Program-made: the position numbers and the translations under genes
Notes under the pieces: model-generated
Told to the model about the DNA's origin: nothing
Database searches by the model: none
Seen by the model: only the letters and a program-made list of their open reading frames with translations
DNA from: an uncultured Arenicella sp.
GTDB lineage: Bacteria > Pseudomonadota > Gammaproteobacteria > Arenicellales > Arenicellaceae
Assembly: GCA_937918955.1 (NCBI GenBank)
Contig: CAKZRZ010000130.1
Span: 1-49,173, forward strand
Reading direction: 5' to 3'
Length of the DNA stretch: 49,173 bases
In this document: piece by piece, positions 9,281 to 16,281 of the stretch
Layout of the letters: each line of letters starts with the position of its first letter
Numbering within the stretch: position 1 is the stretch's first letter

Positions 9281-9890
9281 ACTGAAAGGAAAATCAAATG
9301 GCAAAACGGAAGTCAAAGCCGAACCGTCACAAACAGCGCCTAAAGCGTCAACGGAAAGCCCAAAGCAAAGCACAACGCGCGTTAGCCGACTTGCACGAGG
9401 GCGCAAAAAAGAACCCGTACGTAAAGACCCCGTCCCAAGTGAAAAGCAAATCGAAAAAGAATTAAACAAACTTGAAAAAGCGGATGAAAAAACGTACCCT
9501 AAAACGCCACCTGAAAACGTAGAAACTGAACAAGTCCCGCGTAAGTCGCGTTTAGCTTCGCTCGGTATTACGAAAGAAGAACCGCCGCGCCCTGTCCCTA
9601 TGGATGAAGAAGTTGAGCAATTTCAAAAAGACTTAGATACGATTGAAAAAATGGCGTATGCACAAGCACCCGAATTGCGCGAGGGAATTTCGTCTGTGAT
9701 GCAACGTATTCAAACGCGTGAGCATTTAAAAGAGTACTTATACGATAACCCCGCTGAAATGCGTAAAGCGTTAATCGGGTTTAGGGCGCAGTTTACGAAA
9801 AGGCATAAAGCTACGAGTGAACGTGCAACTAAAGCGGCGCGTAAAAAGTCTGATACGGCTGATTTCTTAAAAGATGCGGGGTTGGGGTGA
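9264..9890 (+). CDS. Charged low-complexity protein with repeated SRL motifs
   Basis: MSRLSKLKGK, VSRLARGRKK, KSRLASLGITK; K/E/P-rich. Confidence 0.75.
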   Translation: MSRLSKLKGKSNGKTEVKAEPSQTAPKASTESPKQSTTRVSRLARGRKKEPVRKDPVPSEKQIEKELNKLEKADEKTYPKTPPENVETEQVPRKSRLASLGITKEEPPRPVPMDEEVEQFQKDLDTIEKMAYAQAPELREGISSVMQRIQTREHLKEYLYDNPAEMRKALIGFRAQFTKRHKATSERATKAARKKSDTADFLKDAGLG

Positions 9891-10012
9891 TGAAAAACGT
9901 CCCGCATTTACCTACTTTACTGTTTCTATTTCTTTGCGGCGTTAGCGCATGGAATGGCGACGCTTTAGCTATTGTTTTAACGTTCTTTTGGCAAGCTTGT
10001 AATGAGTATTAA
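9890..10012 (+). CDS. 40-aa membrane protein (not in ORF track)
   Basis: MKNVPHLPTLLFLFLCGVSAWNGDALAIVLTFFWQACNEY; TGATG coupling to upstream stop; overlaps next start. Confidence 0.55.
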   Translation: MKNVPHLPTLLFLFLCGVSAWNGDALAIVLTFFWQACNEY

Positions 10013-10418
10013 CGCCCTAAACACCCCTTGGACGCGTACGTGGCGTTGCGTACTCTGCGCGCATACGTATCGTTTTGACTTTTCCGCAGAGGACGGTGGC
10101 CCTAAAGAACTCTTTTCAGGTCATTGCGACGCTTGTACGTGTGGAATACTTGCAACATTACGCGCGTTTGAAATGGTCGAAGGTACTGACTTAAGCGGCG
10201 TACCTTGGCAATTAACTTGGTCTTACTCTGGACGCGGAATTACGTGTATGCCTATGAACGAGTATAACTATGGTCACATAGACAACGGAATACGCGCAAA
10301 GGCTTGGGAACGTGTGCAAGCGCAAATATCTTATAGCGAAAAGGTTAAAAAGACTAAGCCCAAAAAGACGAAAAAACCTAAAGTCGAAATAACGGAAGAC
10401 GGGGGCTTTGTATTCTAA
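10002..10418 (+). CDS. Putative zinc-ribbon protein with basic C-terminal tail
   Basis: CVLC ... CDACTC; KKTKPKKTKKPK. Confidence 0.65.
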   Translation: MSINALNTPWTRTWRCVLCAHTYRFDFSAEDGGPKELFSGHCDACTCGILATLRAFEMVEGTDLSGVPWQLTWSYSGRGITCMPMNEYNYGHIDNGIRAKAWERVQAQISYSEKVKKTKPKKTKKPKVEITEDGGFVF

Positions 10419-10534
10419 TGCCTACGTCCGTCGAAATTCTACTAAATGCCGCGTTATTAACGTATATTGGTGCTACGATATTCTACGCAGTTGACCACTA
10501 TCTTAATGAACGTAATAACACACCGAAAAACTAA
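10418..10534 (+). CDS. 38-aa single-TM protein (not in ORF track)
   Basis: MPTSVEILLNAALLTYIGATIFYAVDHYLNERNNTPKN; starts at the stop codon of the upstream gene. Confidence 0.5.
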   Translation: MPTSVEILLNAALLTYIGATIFYAVDHYLNERNNTPKN

Positions 10535-10537
10535 CAC

Positions 10538-10566
10538 TTGACAACGCAATCCTTAACCCCTATAGT
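10538..10566 (+). promoter_or_regulatory. Sigma70-type promoter upstream of nuclease operon
   Basis: TTGACA (10538-10543), 17-bp spacer, TATAGT (10561-10566), intergenic. Confidence 0.75.
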
Positions 10567-10571
10567 AAACT

Positions 10572-10640
10572 TGTTACCGCGTCTGGCTTGCACAAAGGCT
10601 CTTGACCCACATTCGAAGCTCCTAAGCTTTCGCGGTAACA
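10572..10640 (+). promoter_or_regulatory. Structured 5' leader closed by a perfect 10-bp stem
   Basis: TGTTACCGCG ... CGCGGTAACA enclosing 49 nt, beginning at the predicted transcription start. Confidence 0.6.
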
Positions 10641-10663
10641 TCTAAATTCTAAATGGAACGAAA

Positions 10664-11695
10664 ATGGTAATTAAAGAATTAACTCACCCTGTAACTGGAT
10701 TAAAACAAAAGCTCCCCGTTGGTAAAACGGGCAAGCCTATGCTCGTATTATCGGGTTCAAATCAAGGTAACGAAGCAAGTTGTTCTCAACTATTCCGCTT
10801 TAATCGTATGTTTCAAAATCCGCGATTTCCGAACGGCCACGCAGCTGACGTAGGAACAGCAATTCACGAAGCGTATCAGACGTATTTAATCGCGTTAGCT
10901 GAAGGCGATAGCGAACGCGTGGCGTTAGACAAAGCTACGTTTGTCTTGATGATGCATTACCCAATCCAAACAGACCATCAGAAAAACGCGGTAAATCGTC
11001 AATTTGAACATTCCTACGCAACGCTCGTAGCAGCTACGAAAAATACAAAATTTGCAAGTGGTTTCGAAAATCCCGAATTAGTTTATATCAAAAAGAAAAC
11101 GGGAGAAACAATCCCCGCCGTTGAAATTAAGTTTGAAATTTTTATCAAACAAACGATTTTAAAAGACTTTGACGTTTATATTTCAGGCGCGCTCGACACG
11201 ATAATGTCTGCTACGGGTGGATGGGACTCTGAGCCGTATGTAAGTGACATTAAAACTACGCGTATAAGTACGTTATACGATGAAACGTATGGAAATGCAA
11301 ACCAGTGTCTTCCGTATCATATTGTTTTAAGTCATGTTGCGGGTAAACCTATAACGCGTTTTACGGTGATGTATCACATTATGTATATACATTTAACTGA
11401 CCCAAAGATTATGTATATTCCGTTTACAAAGACTCAAGACGACATTGACGAGTATTTAAAGTCTTTTGTCATGCTTTTACATAAGTTACAGATGCAAGTT
11501 ATTGCGAACCACTGGCCGAAAAATTCAAATTCGTGTACTAACTACAATCGTCCGTGTAAATATATGAACGTATGTGCGATTGAACGCGGACGTGACGCTT
11601 ACGTTCAAGACGTACTGCTCGGTGATGCGGAACCGTATGATAGGTACGCAGACGAAGAGCGTAAACCTGATTTTGAGTTGGAGTTGGAATTATGA
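10664..11695 (+). CDS. PD-(D/E)XK nuclease (RecB/Cas4-like exonuclease)
   Basis: GTAIHEAYQ, YISGALDTIM ... VSDIKTTR catalytic core, C-terminal CTNYNRPCKYMNVC cluster. Confidence 0.8.
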   Translation: MVIKELTHPVTGLKQKLPVGKTGKPMLVLSGSNQGNEASCSQLFRFNRMFQNPRFPNGHAADVGTAIHEAYQTYLIALAEGDSERVALDKATFVLMMHYPIQTDHQKNAVNRQFEHSYATLVAATKNTKFASGFENPELVYIKKKTGETIPAVEIKFEIFIKQTILKDFDVYISGALDTIMSATGGWDSEPYVSDIKTTRISTLYDETYGNANQCLPYHIVLSHVAGKPITRFTVMYHIMYIHLTDPKIMYIPFTKTQDDIDEYLKSFVMLLHKLQMQVIANHWPKNSNSCTNYNRPCKYMNVCAIERGRDAYVQDVLLGDAEPYDRYADEERKPDFELELEL

Positions 11696-11913
11696 GTAAC
11701 ACTGTTATTAAGCATCTGTTTATTAATAACGATAAGAACGGTGGAATGGTTACGTTTCACTCCCATAATCCTTGCCGTGACGAAAACTTAAGTTGGAAAT
11801 ACAACAAAGAACGTAACGAAATAACGTTTAAACGTGCCAAAAGCGGCGTAAACTTGTTTAACCGTACGTACGAAGTATTACTGATGAAAAGACTTGGCTA
11901 TGCAATACGTTAA
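11692..11913 (+). CDS. Hypothetical protein, 73 aa
   Basis: ATGA overlap with upstream gene. Confidence 0.6.
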   Translation: MSNTVIKHLFINNDKNGGMVTFHSHNPCRDENLSWKYNKERNEITFKRAKSGVNLFNRTYEVLLMKRLGYAIR

Positions 11914-12109
11914 ATTCGCAGTCCTATTGATGCGTTTACTTTCATGGACGCTAAAAGAAATTGAAAACCGTAAACTCTTTGGTGAGTTTGAAAACGAGGT
12001 AAAGAAAAATGACACAGAGCTTAAATCAAAAGTTAATCAGATTTACGCTGACGTTATCCTGCTTAAGTCTAACGTCTTGCGCGAACCTAACAGGTATTCG
12101 CGGGATTGA
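11894..12109 (+). CDS. Putative i-spanin (Rz-like)
   Basis: N-terminal hydrophobic YVKFAVLLMRLLSWTL then charged helical region; overlapped out of frame by a lipobox ORF. Confidence 0.45.
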   Translation: MAMQYVKFAVLLMRLLSWTLKEIENRKLFGEFENEVKKNDTELKSKVNQIYADVILLKSNVLREPNRYSRD

Positions 12110-12242
12110 CGAAACCGACTACACAAAAATTGAAACAATGTGCGAAGTATTTAGACCAATTTATTACTCGCGTTTAAACGATACGGAAGAGACCATACGT
12201 GCGATTATTGCACATAATAAAGTTTATGAGGAGATTTGTTAA
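12009..12242 (+). CDS. Putative o-spanin lipoprotein (Rz1-like)
   Basis: Signal peptide with lipobox MTQSLNQKLIRFTLTLSCLSLTSC|AN; 101-nt overlap with 11894-12109. Confidence 0.6.
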   Translation: MTQSLNQKLIRFTLTLSCLSLTSCANLTGIRGIDETDYTKIETMCEVFRPIYYSRLNDTEETIRAIIAHNKVYEEIC

Positions 12243-12613
12243 TGTCAGACGAAAAGAGTTTAGTTAGTAAATTTCGCGGCGCGCGTATAAACCGTCACGT
12301 TGGGGGCGCTACGTGCAGTCACGATAGCCGTACATCAACGTTCGAAGGTATAAAATGCCTAGACTGCGGTAAAATAATTAAACTAGCAGAACCTAAAAGA
12401 GACACCTTCGACCCTGTAAACAATCCTAAACACTACACCGAAGGTCGTGAAATCGAGCCTATTGACGTAATGCACGACTGGAATTTAAACGCGTCGGAAG
12501 CCGCAGCTTTAAAATATTTAGCACGTCACCGCAAGAAAAACGGTAAAGAGGATTTAGAGAAAGCAATTTGGTATATTAATGATATAATTAAACGTGAGTA
12601 TTCTGATGAGTAA
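12242..12613 (+). CDS. DUF3310 protein with N-terminal Cys/His motif
   Basis: DPVNNPKHYTEGREIEPIDVM ... AAALKYLARHRKKNGKEDLEKAIWYI. Confidence 0.8.
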   Translation: MSDEKSLVSKFRGARINRHVGGATCSHDSRTSTFEGIKCLDCGKIIKLAEPKRDTFDPVNNPKHYTEGREIEPIDVMHDWNLNASEAAALKYLARHRKKNGKEDLEKAIWYINDIIKREYSDE

Positions 12614-13151
12614 AGACGAATTTAACTCTCAAGGCGAACAATTAGCTTTATTAACTCTCGCAGATGAAATCCGCCAAGAGGCTAACGAACGTCTTGAAAA
12701 CGGAACCCTTGTTGCACACAACGGGATTATAATTCCCAAAGAGTACGCGAAAGGCGACCGCGAATTCAATATAATCGTACAACCTTTACGTGCCGAAGTC
12801 GAGCCTAACGTTTGGATTGATTTTGACGCATTAGTATTCGAAAGTTTAATTCAACCTAAAGGCCCGTTGATTGATAACATGGCTTGTAATGGTTTAATGT
12901 ATTACGCAATTAAAGCGTTTAAACAGTGGTACGAAAGAACTGAGCAACTATCTTACGAAGACGACCCCGATTTAGTCTATAATTTTAAAAACCTTTTCCG
13001 CACAACTGCGTTAATGTACTGTGTTGACCCTGAAAAGATGTACCGCTATTGGCCCGTTGTTAAAAAGGCTTTTAAAATAATGTTTAATTGGGAATTGCCG
13101 CCTGACGTGATACGTGCGAACGGTAAGAAAAGTTTTAAATACGCGGAGTAG
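12606..13151 (+). CDS. Hypothetical protein
   Basis: ATG at 12606 overlapping upstream gene. Confidence 0.75.
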   Translation: MSKDEFNSQGEQLALLTLADEIRQEANERLENGTLVAHNGIIIPKEYAKGDREFNIIVQPLRAEVEPNVWIDFDALVFESLIQPKGPLIDNMACNGLMYYAIKAFKQWYERTEQLSYEDDPDLVYNFKNLFRTTALMYCVDPEKMYRYWPVVKKAFKIMFNWELPPDVIRANGKKSFKYAE

Positions 13152-13162
13152 GAAATTTTAAA

Positions 13163-13780
13163 ATGACTAAAGAAATAAAAACATACGAACAATACGTTGA
13201 GGCAATGACACCGTTGTTTCCGCAAGAACCGAAAGATAATCCTTTAAACGAAGGACTACTTGACAGTATTAAAGAATTAAGCCAGTCAGTAAAAGACCAA
13301 GTTACCGACGCGGCGGAAGAAATTAGCAAAATTTTAGTAAAACGCGTAATGGCAGGACTACTTGACGCGGGCTATTCGATTTCAGAGCATGACCTTGTAG
13401 ACTACTTAACACCTGACTTAGAAGCTCGCGTTAATAACATGGTTTCTGGCGTAGTAGGCGGGGCATTTTCTGCTGAATTACCTGCGGGATGGGCAGAGAT
13501 AATTCAACGCGGAGATATGGCTTTAACTGCTATTCTCGCAGAAAGTGATAAAATGTTTTCCGCGCACAATGAAAACTTAATTGCAATGGATAAATCTGGC
13601 GAACCCGACACAGGAGAACGTGCCGAAATTATGGCACACCGTGACGCGTACGAAATACTTTGCAAAGCAACGGCTAACGCGGGTAATTGGGTACGTGTGA
13701 GCGCGCAGCAATACCAAGAAAAATTAAGACAAATGATGCTCGACTTAACGAAAGCAAAAGAAAATGCCAGCAAACATTGA
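13163..13780 (+). CDS. Hypothetical protein, 205 aa
   Basis: ORF in the operon. Confidence 0.75.
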   Translation: MTKEIKTYEQYVEAMTPLFPQEPKDNPLNEGLLDSIKELSQSVKDQVTDAAEEISKILVKRVMAGLLDAGYSISEHDLVDYLTPDLEARVNNMVSGVVGGAFSAELPAGWAEIIQRGDMALTAILAESDKMFSAHNENLIAMDKSGEPDTGERAEIMAHRDAYEILCKATANAGNWVRVSAQQYQEKLRQMMLDLTKAKENASKH

Positions 13781-14243
13781 TATAAAAATCCTCTTTATCG
13801 ACACGGGATTTTTAACGTTACTTTACAATAAAGAACGAATTAATTTCCGTTGGGACGATTTCGTAGAAGGCGCTTCCCATCCTTTTGATATGGTTGTTGC
13901 CTACGTTCCCGCGCCAGAGACAAAGCATAAGTTTGTAACGTACATTAACTCACGTGATGTTTTAACGAATGATGCCGGAATACTCATGACAGAATTTTTG
14001 CTGCAAACGCATATTCGCGCTACAGAGTTGCATGGACGTAGATACGATTATACGATTATAGGCCATGACCCGCGCCTAGTCAAAGTCCTTCACCCGTTGC
14101 TGGATATACAGCATAATGACGTTATTAAATTGCATCATGCGCACGAACGTTCAGAGGTTCAGCAGTGGATAGATGGAGCGCCGAAAAACGTTTATTGGCA
14201 TGGAATTGATTGTATGAAAAAATATTTTGACGAGGTGAAATAA
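13764..14243 (+). CDS. Hypothetical protein; weak resemblance to NYN/PIN-type nucleases
   Basis: IKILFIDTGFL at N-terminus and YDYTIIGHDPRLVKVL later; fold assignment tentative. Confidence 0.6.
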   Translation: MPANIDIKILFIDTGFLTLLYNKERINFRWDDFVEGASHPFDMVVAYVPAPETKHKFVTYINSRDVLTNDAGILMTEFLLQTHIRATELHGRRYDYTIIGHDPRLVKVLHPLLDIQHNDVIKLHHAHERSEVQQWIDGAPKNVYWHGIDCMKKYFDEVK

Positions 14244-15358
14244 TGCCCCGCGCTAGCAACAACACATTAGGCTCGCTTTGTAAAATTCTAATTTACGGCG
14301 ACATTAAAACGAAGAAAACGTGGTGGGCATTACGCGCGGCAGAGGCAGGTTTTAACGTAACCCTTTTAGACGGAGATAACGGCCACCACATTATCGCGAA
14401 ACAATCTGAAAAAGCGAAAAAGAAAATTGCGTACATTCCTCTCGTTGATACACCTGACGAAGCGTTTTTCCATAACTTTATCGGACGTATGTATAAAATG
14501 AAAGGCTTTGGCGTTAACGAACGAACGCGCAGTACGCTCTCGGCTATGAACGAAAAGCAATGGCTAAAAAATCCGGAAGACCCTACGATGTATTTTAACC
14601 CTGAAAAGTTAAATTCAAACGACGTTTTAATCGTCGACTCGTGGTCTGCGTTTTGCCGCTCAATGGCAAAGCACTTTGCAATTCAGAATGACCAAAACCA
14701 CATACCAACGGGCGCGAATGACCGTAAAAACCAAAACGTAGACTTAGGTCGGCAATCTTGGGAAGACTATGGATGGGGTAAAAACGTAGCGCAAAAAGTT
14801 TTGTCTATGCTTCAAGCGTTGCCTTGTCACGTTGTAGTTATCGCGCACAGCGTCGAGCATATAGTTTACGAAGAAAAAACTTCTTCGAGCGGTAAAAAGG
14901 TTCAAGAGATTAAGTCACAAACGATGCAGCCGTTAGGCTACTCAGGCCCGCAGGGACGTATTTTAGGTCAATTCTTTTCCGATATTTTATACACGTACAT
15001 AGATAAAATGGATAAATACCGAATAACCACAAAACCGTTGTTTGACGCTGTGGGTGGTTCGCGTATATTAGACCCTAAAATCTATTCGTGGGATGAGTTA
15101 TCTTGGGACGAACTGATAAAAGCGTCAAACGGGCTGTATCGTTTACCCGACAGCGGTTCCGACGAGTATAACTCCGCAGCCTTTGAATTTTTACTTCCAG
15201 GCGAGCTTCCGTTGATTTTGAAAAAAGAAAGCCGCTTAAACAAGGAAGCGGCAGAAAAAACGAAATTAGAGCCTAACAGCATTACTGAAAAACCTGATGG
15301 GACAAGGACGCAATCTTCGCGTCTTAAACGAAACACTGTGATTAATTCGAAAATTTAA
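14243..15358 (+). CDS. Sak4/RecA-like AAA ATPase (putative recombinase)
   Basis: ILIYGDIKTKKTWWALRAAEAGFNVTLLDGDNG, VLIVDSWSAF, VVVIAHSVEH. Confidence 0.7.
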   Translation: MPRASNNTLGSLCKILIYGDIKTKKTWWALRAAEAGFNVTLLDGDNGHHIIAKQSEKAKKKIAYIPLVDTPDEAFFHNFIGRMYKMKGFGVNERTRSTLSAMNEKQWLKNPEDPTMYFNPEKLNSNDVLIVDSWSAFCRSMAKHFAIQNDQNHIPTGANDRKNQNVDLGRQSWEDYGWGKNVAQKVLSMLQALPCHVVVIAHSVEHIVYEEKTSSSGKKVQEIKSQTMQPLGYSGPQGRILGQFFSDILYTYIDKMDKYRITTKPLFDAVGGSRILDPKIYSWDELSWDELIKASNGLYRLPDSGSDEYNSAAFEFLLPGELPLILKKESRLNKEAAEKTKLEPNSITEKPDGTRTQSSRLKRNTVINSKI

Positions 15359-15441
15359 ATTCTAAATCACAACGTGTGAACGTGCGGGTGGTCTGCGCGT
15401 TCTTTTAACCGAGCATTAAACGCTCACAATTGGAGAAAGTC

Positions 15442-15942
15442 ATGGTCGAAAAAATCTTAGACATTGATGAACTGAACGAAGTAGATATGGGCGAAGTGGC
15501 CGCGAAGGTCAATCGTACGCTTGTTGGCGGAAAATATCTTTTCGAATGTAAAACTGCGGAGCTAAAGCAAGGCGAAGACAAGCAAGGCAATGAACGTTTG
15601 GAATTAGGTTTCCGAATGGAAGTTGTTGACGTTAAATCACTTGACGATAAAAGTCTTGATAAAGAAGACTACGTTGGTCAAAGCGTGTTTGAGCGGTTTT
15701 ATAAACCTACAACGGAAAATCTTGGTTACGTTAAAGCGTTTCTTAATAACGTAATGGGCGCTGACGTGAAAATGAAATTCGCAGAAGCTGTTGCGTTACT
15801 TAATTCGGAAGGTGACGCACCTATTCGGTTTATCGCGCGGGTTAACGAGCGTACGTATCAAGGTAACAAGCAAGCGAATCTTTCGCGTGAACCGAAGGAT
15901 TTTGTTGGTTACGAGATGCTTGACGACGCTGACGCGGGTTAA
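15442..15942 (+). CDS. Putative ssDNA-binding protein
   Basis: Small acidic OB-like protein between Sak4-like ATPase and polymerase; GGAG 5' of ATG at 15442; acidic C-terminus YEMLDDADAG. Confidence 0.5.
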   Translation: MVEKILDIDELNEVDMGEVAAKVNRTLVGGKYLFECKTAELKQGEDKQGNERLELGFRMEVVDVKSLDDKSLDKEDYVGQSVFERFYKPTTENLGYVKAFLNNVMGADVKMKFAEAVALLNSEGDAPIRFIARVNERTYQGNKQANLSREPKDFVGYEMLDDADAG

Positions 15943-15958
15943 AGCATAAATAAAAGGA

Positions 15959-16023
15959 TTACGCGGGGTTGCCATAAAAACCGCGTAATAAAGCCCGCGC
16001 GTTCTGTTGGATGGCCGCGCGGG
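15959..16023 (+). promoter_or_regulatory. Tandem stem-loops in the leader of the 16049 gene
   Basis: TTACGCGG(15959)...CCGCGTAA(15988), then CCCGCGCG(15994)...CGCGCGGG(16023); both perfect 8-bp stems. Confidence 0.6.
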
Positions 16024-16048
16024 TAATTTTAACTTTAAAGGAAATGAA

Positions 16049-16276
16049 ATGGGTAAAAACTATAATCATCATGTTTTAGGTAAAAATAGCGTTATAATTT
16101 CTGTTTGCGCAAACAACATAGTCGTAATAAGAAATGAAAAGCACACGCGTGTACGTGGGGAGTCTGCCGAAGCGCAGAAAGGTACGTACATTACACTACG
16201 TGAGTCCGACACCGTTATTCAGTGCGAAAACGCCGAAGACGCTAAGAAGATAGCTAACGCGCTTGCAGGTATATAA
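16049..16276 (+). CDS. Small hypothetical protein (MGKNYNHH...)
   Basis: ATG at 16049 with AAAGGA upstream; track ORF from 16007 includes leader stem. Confidence 0.65.
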   Translation: MGKNYNHHVLGKNSVIISVCANNIVVIRNEKHTRVRGESAEAQKGTYITLRESDTVIQCENAEDAKKIANALAGI

Positions 16277-16281
16277 AACAA

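Noticed and set aside
10750-10770. tRNA-like GGTTCAAATC segment
   Set aside because: Lies inside the nuclease coding sequence with no cloverleaf context; no tRNA found in the window.
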